Source of the DNA: Protostelium mycophagum | Taxonomy: Eukaryota; Evosea; Variosea; Protosteliida; Protosteliaceae | Direction of reading: 5' to 3' | Assembly: GCA_002081555.1 (NCBI GenBank) | Contig: MZNV01001046.1 | Coordinates: 1-35,132, forward strand | Length of the DNA: 35,132 bases | In this document: positions 19,665 through 30,514 of the stretch, in pieces | Numbering within the stretch: the first letter of the stretch is position 1 | Layout: every line of letters begins with the position of its first letter | The notes under the pieces: model-generated | What the model was told of the DNA's origin: nothing | The model's input: the letters and a program-made list of their open reading frames with translations, nothing else | The model's database searches: none | Program-made: the position numbers and the translations under genes

Positions 19665-20294
19665 ATGGCAGTACAAGACGCACAAGCAACACCTCAACAA
19701 AAGAACACATGCAAGGTGATCAAATTTCTAATGCAGACGATCAAGACTGATTGACAAACAGAACTTCGCGATGATACTGCTTGCCACCATCTTTGTCGCC
19801 ATCATGCCGATGGGCCTATTGTCACTCTCTTTCTTCTCTATTCTATACCAGTTTGAACGCTTTTCTTTTATAATGGTGTCCCTCATCGGCTGGATGATTT
19901 CTTCGACCATCGCCACATCCCTTCTTACACGGCAGCCACAACAGACAGCCCCCGGTGGTATTGTCAGAGAAGGAGGCCGGATGGTAGCTGTCCTCTATAT
20001 CCTCGTCACCTGCTTCTTCATTGGGGCGACAGTCATCCGAGGCATGGATCTGCTCCAACAAAGACAACCTGAATCCCACTTTTATCTTGCTTTTGCTGCG
20101 TTGATGATCATTTGTAAGTGATCACGTTTGATGCAGAGCATTGTACTAACCCTTTATCAGTACCATTTGTCTCGGCACTGCTGCATTCTGGAGTGACGAT
20201 GACCTACTCACGATGTAGCGAAGAGGACATTGAGCTATCAGAAACAACTGCATGCTCAGAAGAGAAAGATACTGTAACAATAGATATGCCCTGA
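19665..20294 (+). CDS. Multi-pass membrane protein, probably four helices
   Basis: Three exons (19665-19715, 19762-20113, 20161-20294) encode 178 residues; both introns (46 and 47 bp) are GT-AG and keep frame. After a short polar start (about 17 residues) come four hydrophobic segments: FAMILLATIFVAIMPMGLL, FIMVSLIGWMISSTIATSLL, MVAVLYILVTCFFIGATVI and FYLAFAALMIILPFVSALL. The C-terminal tail is acidic and Ser/Thr-rich (CSEEDIELSETTACSEEKD). The topology resembles small tetraspan proteins, but no signature motif is visible, so no family is assigned. Confidence 0.7.
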
Positions 20295-20569
20295 GAGAAT
20301 GAATTTGATGTTGTTTTTGTTTTCAAAATCCGAAAACCCAAAAGCGGCGCATCATCATCGAACCATAATGGGTCTTAGCTGCATCCGCGACATAATGGAC
20401 TGCGCACTTCTCAAAGCACAAGAAGGCGGCAAGGGAGTTCAACTCTTTCACAGTTTGTGGGGTCCTCACAAAAATGAAAGAACATTCTTTGTCCATTTGA
20501 AGAAAGAATTTGTAAATGTAGAGCTTCATCTTTTCGATTCATTAAACATTTTCATTTCGATGTAGGTAG

Positions 20570-22497
20570 TCATTGTTTCAACAAGAGAGGAGAGGGCAAG
20601 AAGTGTGCATAGTACAGTATGGGCATGTCTAATATGTCCTTCTTCACCGTCACACACATCGTCCCTGTCGACATCAGCACCAGCGGGCTCATAAATGTCG
20701 ACACTTACCGTGTATGTACAATTCTTCTTGACCGCTGTTGTTCACTCTCTTTATTGTCTCCAAGTCTGCCTTGTTGGACCAGGCGCGAAGCTGATGAATT
20801 CAAAATTTGAATATTTAAATCATGGACAAGCTCACCCCCACCGGAAACATCTTCTTTGATTCATTAACTATTCTTTCTGTGTATGCCTGCGGCATGTCAA
20901 TGTGGGATCCACATGTCATCTCGACATGAACATGTCAAGATGACACATCGAGTGTACACGTCACCTGAAAAAACTTCTTTTCTTCAAAGAATAAAAACAT
21001 GTCCATCAACAAGAATCTCGTTGGGTGGCTCGGAAGTTTCTCGGAAAAACCAGTCATATCTACAAACGCTTGGTTCACGTGTTGAACCATGCCATGGTAA
21101 CCCCATATCACCGCCGGCACATCCATTTGTGCCGACCCGTTCATCATCGTCTACAACTGTCAGAAACACGATGTTGACGTGAAGAATGTCACATTGAGAT
21201 GGAAGTTAAACTCTTGCTCCATTTGTTGTGTTTGTTGTGGGGTGATGTACTTCATCACTTGCATCCTCTTATCTCTCATCGTACTTATCAAGGCGAATAC
21301 GTTCTCGTTTGTGTCTGCAGTCCACCCTCTGGAAAAGGTTCAGAAAAACGTGTTGAAATTTCGAGGAAATTTCGCTCACTTGTCTTTGGCGAGCTTGGCG
21401 AGTTGTTGGAGTTGTAGTGCCTCGATCGGACCATCCAAATCATTGGAATATGGATTGGCGAATCTCCCCTCGTCTACAATGAGTCATTATGTAAGTGTTG
21501 GCTATTTTTAGCAGCCTTTTGAAACATCTGAAGTCTTCTCGTGCAGCCGGCGTACGCCGGATTTTTGTGTGAAATTCTGATGAGATTTCAAATTACGTAC
21601 TTCGCAGGCCGTCTCCCATGGTGAAGAGGTTGAATGGTGAATCCATTTGAAAATCTGTTTTTAGCTCTTCTACTATTGTGCCGATCTTCTGGTTTCTAAG
21701 GTTGTCAAGTCTCGAAGATAAAAATAGAATAGATGATTAGATCTTGATTTTTAACATCGACCAACAATTTGGTTCTAAGTCTGTCTATGTCGATTTCGTC
21801 TGTTTGAGATGACGACTCACATTTCTGGTGCTGGGGTTGTTACTGGTGGGGGCTTTACACTAAGAGTGTCATAGTAAGTCCTTTGCTGGACTTTATTCTG
21901 TTGGTTTGGTGGTACCTCGTTCTGCGATCGTGTCAATCAAATGTAACATAATGACAATTTGTAAAAGAAACAAACGAGTACCTCTCTCTTTGGTGTGTGC
22001 AGACCTTGAACCATTTCATAAGGTGAGTTCTGATGTGGAAGGGTTGGGATTGGCATTAAAGGCATTCCAAGCAGGTTCACAGACATCTGCTCTGCTTGTT
22101 GTGCCATTCTTAGAAGATCGTCTCCTTTTTTGTAACCGTGCTCGGACGTGCGACGAGGAGTCGTCTCCTTTGCTTTCTGATCTTTCCTGGGGCTCTCTGT
22201 ATCTTTATCCATTGCCCTTTTTCGACCTCTTTTTTTCCGTTCACCATCAGCACAAGAGTCTGAGAATCCTCGAAAGACACATCTTCTACAAGGGCGAGCT
22301 GATGATGTCAACATCAAAATCATGGATCTCAAGAGGAGCCGTGCTCTGTGCGATGACGAACCTGCGTCACAAGATAAATGAGACCTCTTGCAATTACTGC
22401 ATGCTTGAGATACTTTATGCTTCCGGTTCTCATTATCATCTGCAGATAGCATACTATGTGCTTGCTGTCCTCCAACTAGACTGGATGAGACTTCCAT
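20570..22497 (-). CDS. Zn2Cys6 transcription factor with PAS domain, ERT1/AcuK-like
   Basis: Ten exons (22362-22497, 21982-22298, 21821-21921, 21601-21710, 21380-21473, 21193-21328, 20965-21150, 20836-20919, 20709-20790, 20570-20664) encode 446 residues. Residues ~32-60 are a fungal-type zinc binuclear cluster: ACSNCKRSHLSCD, then RPCRRCVFRGFSDSC, followed by a basic stretch KKRGRKR. The order of cluster, long linker and C-terminal PAS domain (PAVIWGYHGMVQHVNQAFVD, then TVKKDILDMPILYYAHFLP) matches fungal ERT1/AcuK/RDS2 regulators of gluconeogenesis, so it probably binds DNA in the nucleus and may sense a metabolite. The junction between exons 3 and 4 is the least certain; a coding-like stretch at 21741-21805 is left out of this model. 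Introns 4 and 6 end ATTGTAG and GTTGTAG. Confidence 0.85.
21547..21560. repeat. Perfect 14 bp palindrome in an intron
   Basis: CCGGCGTACGCCGG is perfectly self-complementary and GC-rich within an AT-rich intron of the Zn2Cys6 gene. It could be a binding site or a hairpin in the pre-mRNA. Confidence 0.6.
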
Positions 22498-22753
22498 TAA
22501 ATTCGCCTTCTTAAGGTTGGTTTTGGTGTACTTTGAGGAATTCTGGTCGATTTATCTCCGACCTCTCAAAAACAATTCTTCCGAACTCGAAATGTTCCGA
22601 AAATGCCGCGGATGTCAATTTTGTTACGGCGGTTTTTTTAATTCCACGTTTATAACCGTAAATGTCACGTTAACTTCGGAGATTTATCAGATGTTACGAA
22701 GTGGGCGTGGTCACCCCTATGACGTTTACAACCGGTCATACAAAATCAAAATT

Positions 22754-24427
22754 TTATATAGCACCAAACCCAAGGTTATCCAAGTGATTGCTCAACAATG
22801 TCTCTTTCACTGCATCAAACACGACCTTGATGTTATTTGTGTCTGTCGCCGTGGTGTGGTGGCAGAAGATCTTTTTGTTGGAATTATTGCAGCGGCTGGT
22901 GAAGGCTCTTTCAATGTACTCTGCACCTAATGCTGCGTCCTCTCCACCTTGGATGTGTCAATTCTTTTACTTCTAAGTGATGAAAAATACCTGAGTAATC
23001 TGGGAATAAGATGGTCAGTGGGACTTGTTGAATTTTGGTCTTGAACAAATCCATCTACAACTGTCATTCTCGTCTACAAACACAGGACTGGTCTACAACG
23101 AGAAGATTATTCACCTTGTTGAGGAACAATATGATGGAGGTTTTTCCGAACCATCTACTATTTGAAATCTGTTCGAATAACTCAAGAGATTCTAGCATTC
23201 GGTTGACTGTCTCGTCCTCGAATAGTTTCATGTCATATCTACAACGCGTGAGATGAGTTTTCCGAGAAATATCTGGAGAGAAAATTTACTCGTTCAGAGC
23301 CACACAGAAGATGATGGCAGTGACGTCCTCGAAACAGTGTATCCTGAGGATTTTCAGCGAAATTTCGCCCAGATTTCGCCTACCATTTCTTTCTCTCGCT
23401 TCTCTGACCTCCCACATCGATAATCCTACAGAAATCAGATTTTTGACCCTCTACAACTCGCCAAAGAATCTTACGTAAAGTCGTTGTTATTGATTTGAAA
23501 TTTCGTCTCTTGGATACCAGTGGTTCTTGCCCTGACTCTTAAGACATCATCTAATGTTGGTATATATCCTTCTTGTGATATCCTATCGATATTGTCCGCG
23601 ATGCTGCACGTGTCATTAAGACATCTCCCATGCAGATTTGTAATGTTGCAGCTCATTTTTTGAGTGACAGCAAGTGTTTTTCTTCAATACGGTAAGCAGT
23701 ATCTATCGCGGTTTACCCGCCCAAAATACGCCCAAGAAAAAGTATGAGAGAAAATGCTGGAAGAATCACTATTGAGCCGAGTCGATGATCTGGAATTCAG
23801 AGCGTTTTGACCATGCTTCTTGAAATGCGGGATCATTCCACAGATCTTTGAAACCTTGGTGCATTTCTTTGGTGATGGATGTCACTTCGAGTGTTCTGAG
23901 ACCGTAAAAATGCGCTGCATGTTCCTGCTCCCGTCACATGCCGTTGAAGAAAGGTGGAGGATTTCCAAAATGAATGAGATTTTGGTGTTTTCCATGTCGT
24001 TGTAGGACAGGACGGAGCGTATGCAAGAAAATGTAGGGGAGATCTCAAACCTCATTCTGTGGCAGCAACTTGAGATCCAACATCTCACAGGCGTCTTTCA
24101 GCGTCTTTATGATGGTGACGACGTTGTTAAAAACGATTGATCGAAAAGACAGTAATTCCTGCTCATCATAACCCTCAGTATGCAAAATCCTCATCTGCTT
24201 GCTGATCGTTGATTTTCCAGATTCACCAGTCCCTGAAATCATTGGTTGATGTTTCCTCCAATCAAATCGTCTCTTATATATAGTCTTATATCCTTGAAAA
24301 AGACCTCACCTAACAGCAGCAGTTTGATCTCAGATTGGATCTGTTTCCTTCTAAGGGTCAGCTCCCTCTCCACCTCTTTATTCAGGGCATGTTGTGCCGA
24401 GGACTCCTTACTACTGGCACAACCCAT
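22754..24427 (-). CDS. Heterotrimeric G-protein alpha subunit
   Basis: Nine exons (24310-24427, 24051-24232, 23770-23924, 23475-23603, 23384-23425, 23290-23343, 23115-23238, 22991-23054, 22754-22947) encode 353 residues, the standard length. MGCASS carries the N-myristoylation Gly2 and palmitoylation Cys3. Nucleotide-binding motifs are complete: P-loop GTGESGKST, switch I RARTTG (Arg178, the toxin/GTPase Arg), switch [14 protein letters not shown] with Gln202, NKMD and TTATDT. The helical domain is present ([15 protein letters not shown]). It transduces signals from seven-helix receptors at the plasma membrane. The C-terminus DNLGFGAI differs from the Gi and Gs tails and has no Cys at position -4, so receptor coupling may be unusual. 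Three introns end in TTGTAG or CTGTAG. Confidence 0.95.
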
Positions 24428-24876
24428 ATCTGTCGCTGAGATCCGATGTTCTCCGATCTGGTCGCACAGAAAAATGGAAAAATTATTTTTTCCACAAAAG
24501 GAAATCTTTCAAGTGTATTTCGTAATAAATACCATATTTTGATGGGATAAACCCAAACTTTCGGCTTCGAAGTGGGTCCGATAAGGTGCTGCTCCTCCTT
24601 AATGTCAGACATTACACTGCTCAATTTAAATGAGTGTCATTGAGAGGTCACCACAGGCGTGATTGAGGTCTCGTCTTTATTTTAAAACAACTCCTGAGCA
24701 GATGCCGGAACTGATTCAAGTTAGAATATTCGTCCCAGTTAACGTCGGAACTAAATTTCAAGTTAGAATATTCGTCCTTCGAAAATTTTTCATTCGGAAG
24801 AAATAAATAAAAGTGCGCCTGGATCAGACAATTGGGACGTACCGTAAATAGACCACATCAGGAACACATCATACAG
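24428..24876. promoter_or_regulatory. Bidirectional promoter with duplicated element
   Basis: This 449 bp gap separates the start codons of G-alpha (-) and PPIL6 (+). It contains a direct repeat, TTCAAGTTAGAATATTCGTC at 24715-24734 and again at 24757-24776, each preceded by CGGAACT, 42 bp apart. The preservation of both copies suggests a duplicated regulatory site. No other gene is seen in the gap. Confidence 0.6.
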
Positions 24877-26120
24877 ATGACCACCCTTCAACTCACAGGT
24901 AGTTTTGCTGCCGCGATATTCCAGCGATCAAAGGCTGCTCTCGAGGTGAATGGATCTCAGATTGATATTTTTTAACTCGTCCAGGCGCTCAAGTCAGAAA
25001 GTGTGAGCGTGGTCATCACTGAGTTAACACCTTATGAGTGGGATTTATACAAACAAGAGAAGACACAAGTGATCAATATGATCAACACACTACGTCTAAA
25101 CTGAACAACTCGGCAGGTCGCGAGCAGTGCAGATTTTAGTGCAGAATTTTCAACCAGAGGTCACACATGTTCTCTCATAGAGTTTTTAGCTTGGTTAAAA
25201 AAGGACTTTGGCTATGGTGATGTAAGGCCAGATCCTCTGTACCAAGCCATCGCCAACACTGCGATCAAGACCTACATGGTCAGCACAAAGGTAATATCTG
25301 TTGCTCAAGTATTAGAAATTCTTTCAAGTTTATTTTGATGACACTTGAAGTTGCTTGTTGTTGATGAGCACAACATGCAAAAAATTGAAAAGTACAGGAT
25401 AAATTTGTTCACTTTAATCTTACCATCGGATCTGACCCGGCCGAGCGAGTGATACTTCGTCTGTACAGCAACACCGTCCCGAAGACGTCAGAGAATTTCA
25501 TCTCGCTGGCGACTGCTTCTAAATCCCCGGAGCTGAGTTATGTTGGGTCAGTCATTCATAGGGTCGTACCAAACGGCTGGATACAGGGTGGAGGTGAGTA
25601 TCTATTATTAGTCATGGCGTTGTACACCATATTTCCGTCAATCAAATGAATCAAGATAGACATACTGGGAGGAGGTGGAGACGCGGGACAATCTATTTTT
25701 GGAGAGGTCTTTGCAGGTGCGAGCGTCAGACGTGTATCTTTTGACATTGACAGACGAGAACTTCATCATTAAACACGATCGACCAGGAGTACTTGGCATG
25801 GCAAATAAGGGTTCCCACACAAATTCGTCACAGTACTATATCACTTACAAAGCAACCCCTTGGATGGACACCAACTATGTAGCTTTTGGGTAGATATTTG
25901 ATTTTCGTGAGAAATTTCAGTGTATACGGATTTTGAAAAGGATTTTTAACTATTGTGTAACACCCCACTGACATCTTTTAGGCAAGTGGTTGATGGCTAT
26001 TCGGTGTTGAGAAAGATCGAGGGTGTTGAAGCGGTGAACCAGAGACCCACATTACCTGTAAAGATAGAGAGCTGTGGCCTTTTAGATGCAGCAACCTGGA
26101 CGAAAAACAAGCCCAAATAA
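24877..26120 (+). CDS. PPIL6: PPIL6-type cyclophilin
   Basis: Seven exons (24877-24945, 24985-25068, 25117-25290, 25398-25593, 25660-25716, 25754-25889, 25982-26120) encode 284 residues. A ~110-residue N-terminal domain (ITELTPYEWDLYKQEKTQ, LIEFLAWLKKDFGYG, DPLYQAIANTAIKTY) precedes a cyclophilin domain, the layout specific to PPIL6. The isomerase core is well kept: IHRVVPNGWIQGGD (with the catalytic Arg), DENFIIKHDRPGVLGMANKG, NSSQYYIT and TPWMDTNYVAFG with the Trp of the cyclosporin site. It probably has proline isomerase activity. In animals PPIL6 is expressed in ciliated tissue, which makes its presence informative about lineage. The TAA stop overlaps AATAAA. CUL4 follows 167 bp downstream on the same strand. 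Confidence 0.92.
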
Positions 26121-26121
26121 A
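26116..26121 (+). terminator. Poly(A) signal overlapping the PPIL6 stop codon
   Basis: CCC AAA TAA ATT contains AATAAA across the stop (26118-26120). Confidence 0.55.
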
Positions 26122-26287
26122 TTTTGAAGAGCTGTTTTTTTGTTGGCGGGTTGTAGAGTGACGTAATAACGTTTGTTGAAGAAAGAACTTGTCGTGCTTG
26201 ACTCTGAGAGGTGAGGAAATATCTCATTTAGAGCTGCATCACTCTCTTTCTGTTGTCACTATTGTTCATAATCACAGCACGGTTTAT

Positions 26288-29200
26288 ATGAGCAAGAAGA
26301 GGGTCAATCAAACGGACGAAACGAACAACAGAGAGGTTAAGAGGTCACGGTTAGATATGTCAGCAGCAGCCACAGCCAGGAGAAAAGACTCCTCCCAGCC
26401 TGTCAAGAAATTGGTGATCAAGAATTTGAAAGGTGGTTACATGTTGATTTCGTTGAAACCACTTTCATCGTTTTTACATCTCGAAAACGATATCACATAT
26501 CATGATTGTCCATTATCTTCAACCTTAATTTGATAGCTGCCCCCAAGCTCCCCGAAAATTTCGAAGAGCAGACATGGAAGATGCTTCAAGATGCAGTCAG
26601 AGCGGTGTGTCACAGTCGTCCTACTGCTTGTAGTCTGGAGGAGTTATATAAGGTAATTTAACCCCTGCGCTCTGGCGTCACTCACCATAAATTCGATTAT
26701 CATTTCCATTTGATCTGTGATTATTTTAACATTATTTAAAAATGCCATGATGACGGTCTTCGATGTACGTGTCGCAGAGCTGCCCATTCATGATCAAGCT
26801 CCCATCTCACAAATCAATACATTACTAATTTTTTTCAGGCAGCAGAAGATCTCTGTTATCACAAACTGGCCGCCAACTTATATGGGAGACTCCAGACAGA
26901 ATGTGAAGAACACGTCAGAGCAGAGTACGGGCGTGTGGCCTCCACACAAACATCAGACACTATGGAGTATCTCTCTCTCATTGATAGGTGCTGGGGCGAT
27001 TTCTGTCAGCATATGGTGATTTTTTGTTACATTGTACACTCGATACCGTGAGGAGAACGTGCCAAAAATATTTATTTCTTGCCTCCAATTTGCATGTGGC
27101 TTTTGCTGCAAGAATTTCTTTTGTAACAAGTTGGCAGGTGTTGATCAGGAGTATATTTCTATATTTAGACCGCACATACGTCATACAGAATCCTAACGTC
27201 AAATCTATATGGTACGTACTCAAATTTCCACTAAATTTCTGAGGGGATCAGGGATATGGGACTGCAGATTTTCAGAACACAGATCGCCTCTCGGCCCGAC
27301 GTTGAAAAGAAAGTAGTTGTTGGAATACTGCAGCTCATAGAGGACGAACGGTAATTTTTTTCCTGCGGAATTTTCTTTGACAATGAAGCGAGACGATCTA
27401 CAACGAGACTGAGATGATTTTAGTAATGGGCAGAGTGTAGATAGAACGTTATTAAAGAACATATCGCGCATGCTGGTCTCTCTCGGGATGTGAGTGTATT
27501 TATCAACGTGAAATGCTTGGGTAATTACCGAGGCTCAATCACGGGAAAAGCCCAGAGCACAGCATTGTGGACAAAATCATCCATTTTTGTATATTTTTGG
27601 TGCAAACAGTCAGCCTCTGCTCTTCATATTGTTTTCGATACCGAAGGAAGATCTCGTTAATTACCGTGTCTGATCGTGTCAAGGTACAGCGAATCCTTTG
27701 AAAAGAAATTCCTTGCCGCCAGCACCCAATATTACGGCCTAGAAGGCGCAGAAAAATCGCGTGACATGGAGGTGACCCTTCATCCTCATCTACAACGAAC
27801 CAAATTTTTCGCAGGTGGCAGAATACCTGAAACACGTCGAGCAGAGGCTGCAGAGCGAAACAGACAGAGTACAACAGTACCTATATATGACCACCAGACG
27901 ACCTCTCATCACTGTACTAGAAAAAGAGTTACTGGAAAAGCACGCAGATGCGTTAATCAACAAAGGAACGGACCAGCTTGTCCAGAACAACAGAACAGAA
28001 GACCTGGCGAGGTATTTTAGGATTGTATATTATTTTATAATTATTTTGAAGTTGGTATTTGAAAGGCAAAAGTGCAGTGCACTATGGAGGATAAGACAGG
28101 ATGTGGCGCAATGCGCCACAAAAATCCCGAAAGTCTTTGATCCCAAACAAAATTATGCCGCGGATTTTAAACACAGAGGATACCGCATGTGGTAATTCCA
28201 CAAAAATCAAAAAGACCACCCAAATGATTTCTGCCCACCGTCACATCCGAATTTCACTGAAATTTCCAGGTTCTTCCACTTGTTAAGCCGTGTGGGTGCA
28301 CTTCCCTCCCTCAAGTCCGCATTCGGAAATTACATTCGTAATTGTGGTTCCGCGATGGTGGAAGATGCAGACAAAGAGGCCACTTTTGTCGACGATCTGT
28401 TGGAGCTGAGAGCCAAGTTGGAGAATATACTCGTCTCCTCTTTCGACAATAACCAAGACTTTGGATACGCACTCAAGGTACGAAATTTCTCCGAAATTTC
28501 GGAGAATATTAGAATCTTCGATAAAAATTCATGATTTGATATGTGATATGTGACAGGAGGCATTTGAATTCTTCATCAACAAGAAGGTAAACAAACCAGC
28601 AGAGTTGATCGCCAAGTTTGTGGACGCGAAACTCCGCGCTGGGAATAAAGGAGCCAGCGAGGATGAGGTATGTCCTTTATGTTATTTAAAAAACGCGACC
28701 ACCAGATGTTACTATTTTGTACTGCTATAGCACTCATTATATTCGTTAGAATTAAAATGCTCCTTGTTCCTACAATCTTTCGGCATCATATTGTGCGGCT
28801 CTGCCGCAAGAATATCCCGATGCAACACTTCGTTCTATCTACAACTACCACGTCATCCCATCTGACTCGTTGTAGACGGAAGGATTATTGGACAGGGTGA
28901 TAGTACTATTCAGATATATACATGGAAAGGACGTGTTTGAGGCTTTCTACAAGAAAGATCTCGCCAAGAGATTGCTTCTAGATAAAAGTGCATCCATGGA
29001 CTTGGAAAAAGCGATGATCTCAAAGCTAAAGACGGAGGTAACAGATTAACAAACCCATTTCACTTGGAAGATACATTCACTGAGATGTGCAGTGTGGCAG
29101 CGGCTTCACAAATAAACTCGAAGGAATGTTTAAAGACGTAGATCTGTCTTCTGACATCATGGCCGCGTTCAAAGAGGTGAGACGCAACGAAATTTCCGTG

Positions 29201-30273
29201 AAATTTCGTGGCTGACACGAAAAAGGCGGGAAAATATCAAGCGGAATTGAAGGGAGATTTAGATATGAGCGTACAAGTGTTGACAGCTGGCTACTGGCCC
29301 GCCTTCGCCCCCGTCGATATCAATCTCCCCAAAAATGTGAAAAATTTACAGTTGTAGATGCGATTGTAGATGTGCAATCGCGTTTGGACATTTTGTTGCA
29401 ATGAATAATCAGTGAATATTGACTGTTGTAGATGGTGGAATACCAAGATGTGTTCAAGAGATTTTACCTCAGTAAATACAGTGGCAGAAGGCTCACTTGG
29501 CAGAATTCCCTGGGACAATGCTCCATGAAGGCGTCATTCCCCCTGGTAATCTCTCGTTGTAGAATGTCAAATATGTTCTGAGAACCGTGCAGGGAACAAA
29601 GGAGTTATTGGTTACATTGCTACAAGCTGTGGTCCTCCTCCTCTTCAATGAGACTGACAAATTGTCGACAAAAGACATTGAGACCATGTCCGGTCTCAAA
29701 AATTTGGAACTAAAGAGGACCCTCCTCTCCCTCTCCGGTGGAAAGGTCGGAGAAATTTCCAACGAAATTCCAGACAAGTTGAAATTTCACTGAAATTTCC
29801 AGGTGAAAGTGTTGACGAAAGAGCCAGCAACCAAAGAGATAGAGGATGATGACGTGTTTGAATTCAACAGACAATTCAAACAAAAGTTACACAGAATCAA
29901 AATCAACTCGGTCCAAATAAAGGAGACACCCGAAGAAAGGCAGAAGACTACAGCCACGGTCATGCAGGACAGGCAATATCAGGTGGACACCCGTCGTTGT
30001 GTTCTAAAAATAGAACTGACTGTGTAGATCGACGCGGCGATCGTGAGGATCATGAAGACCAGAAAACAACTTTCCCACTCTGCGTTGATTTCTGAACTCT
30101 TCAGCCAGCTTAAATTTCCCGCCCAAGTAACTTTTTCAAAATTCAAATCATACCCGACGTTTATCTGATGTCGACAGCCTGCCGACTTGAAAAAACGTAT
30201 AGAAAGTCTGATAGAGAGGGAGTATATGGAACGGTCCTCAGAAGACTCTCAGATCTACACTTACTTGGCATAA
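26288..30273 (+). CDS. CUL4: Cullin-4, scaffold of CRL4 ubiquitin ligases
   Basis: Eighteen exons (26288-26432, 26537-26652, 26839-27015, 27138-27211, 27252-27350, 27424-27489, 27684-27771, 27815-28011, 28270-28477, 28557-28667, 28876-29037, 29093-29176, 29226-29336, 29432-29545, 29593-29745, 29803-29982, 30028-30126, 30178-30273) give 759 residues, equal to human CUL4A. The basic N-terminus is followed by cullin repeats, the cullin homology domain ([56 protein letters not shown]) and the winged-helix neddylation site [20 protein letters not shown] with Lys705. [15 protein letters not shown] and [11 protein letters not shown] are CUL4-like. It binds DDB1-type adaptors and Rbx1 and acts in the nucleus in DNA repair and replication control. 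Four introns carry GTTGTAG and four carry GAAATTTC boxes. Confidence 0.96.
28098..28114. repeat. 17 bp hairpin in a CUL4 intron
   Basis: GTGGCGCA-A-TGCGCCAC is a perfect 8 bp inverted repeat with a single-base loop, inside the 258 bp intron 28012-28269, one of the longest in this gene. It may be the remnant of an insertion or an RNA structure. Confidence 0.5.
29351..29370 (+). repeat. Intronic 20-mer shared with the cyclase-like gene
   Basis: GTTGTAGATGCGATTGTAGA lies in the CUL4 intron 29337-29431, which also ends in GACTGTTGTAG. It is identical to 15432-15451. Confidence 0.85.
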
Positions 30274-30514
30274 TATATAAATAAAATAAAAACTCTCGAT
30301 TTCCTTGCACCGCTGATGCTGCTTCTACACAGTTGTAGATGTAAGATATAATCTGACATTCCCTGCTCAATTTTGGTTTGAAACATAAATTTGAGCTATT
30401 AATAGCATTAGAAGAATGGTGTATAAAACTTTGATGCGGTAGATATCGTGAATTTCGCAGCTCTTACCGTATAGACAAGGCGAAAGCAGACAGTTTCGGG
30501 AATTAGAATCTTAG

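Noticed and set aside
20299-20565. 88-residue plus frame after the membrane protein gene, with a minus-strand frame opposite
   Set aside because: Neither shows a domain or splice logic. The region lies between two convergent 3' ends and is probably UTR.
23833-24048. Open frames in the second G-alpha intron and overlapping exon 3
   Set aside because: They are out of phase with the G-alpha helical domain, which is clearly encoded in the other frame.
26189-26287. Open frame extending upstream of the CUL4 start
   Set aside because: CUL4 homology and the basic N-terminus fit the ATG at 26288; the extension lies in the short PPIL6-CUL4 gap.
29546-29562. A 17-base CUL4 intron ending at the first GTTGTAG
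   Set aside because: It would be far too short. Using the next acceptor at 29592 gives a 47 bp intron and aligns the following exon ([10 protein letters not shown]) with known cullins.
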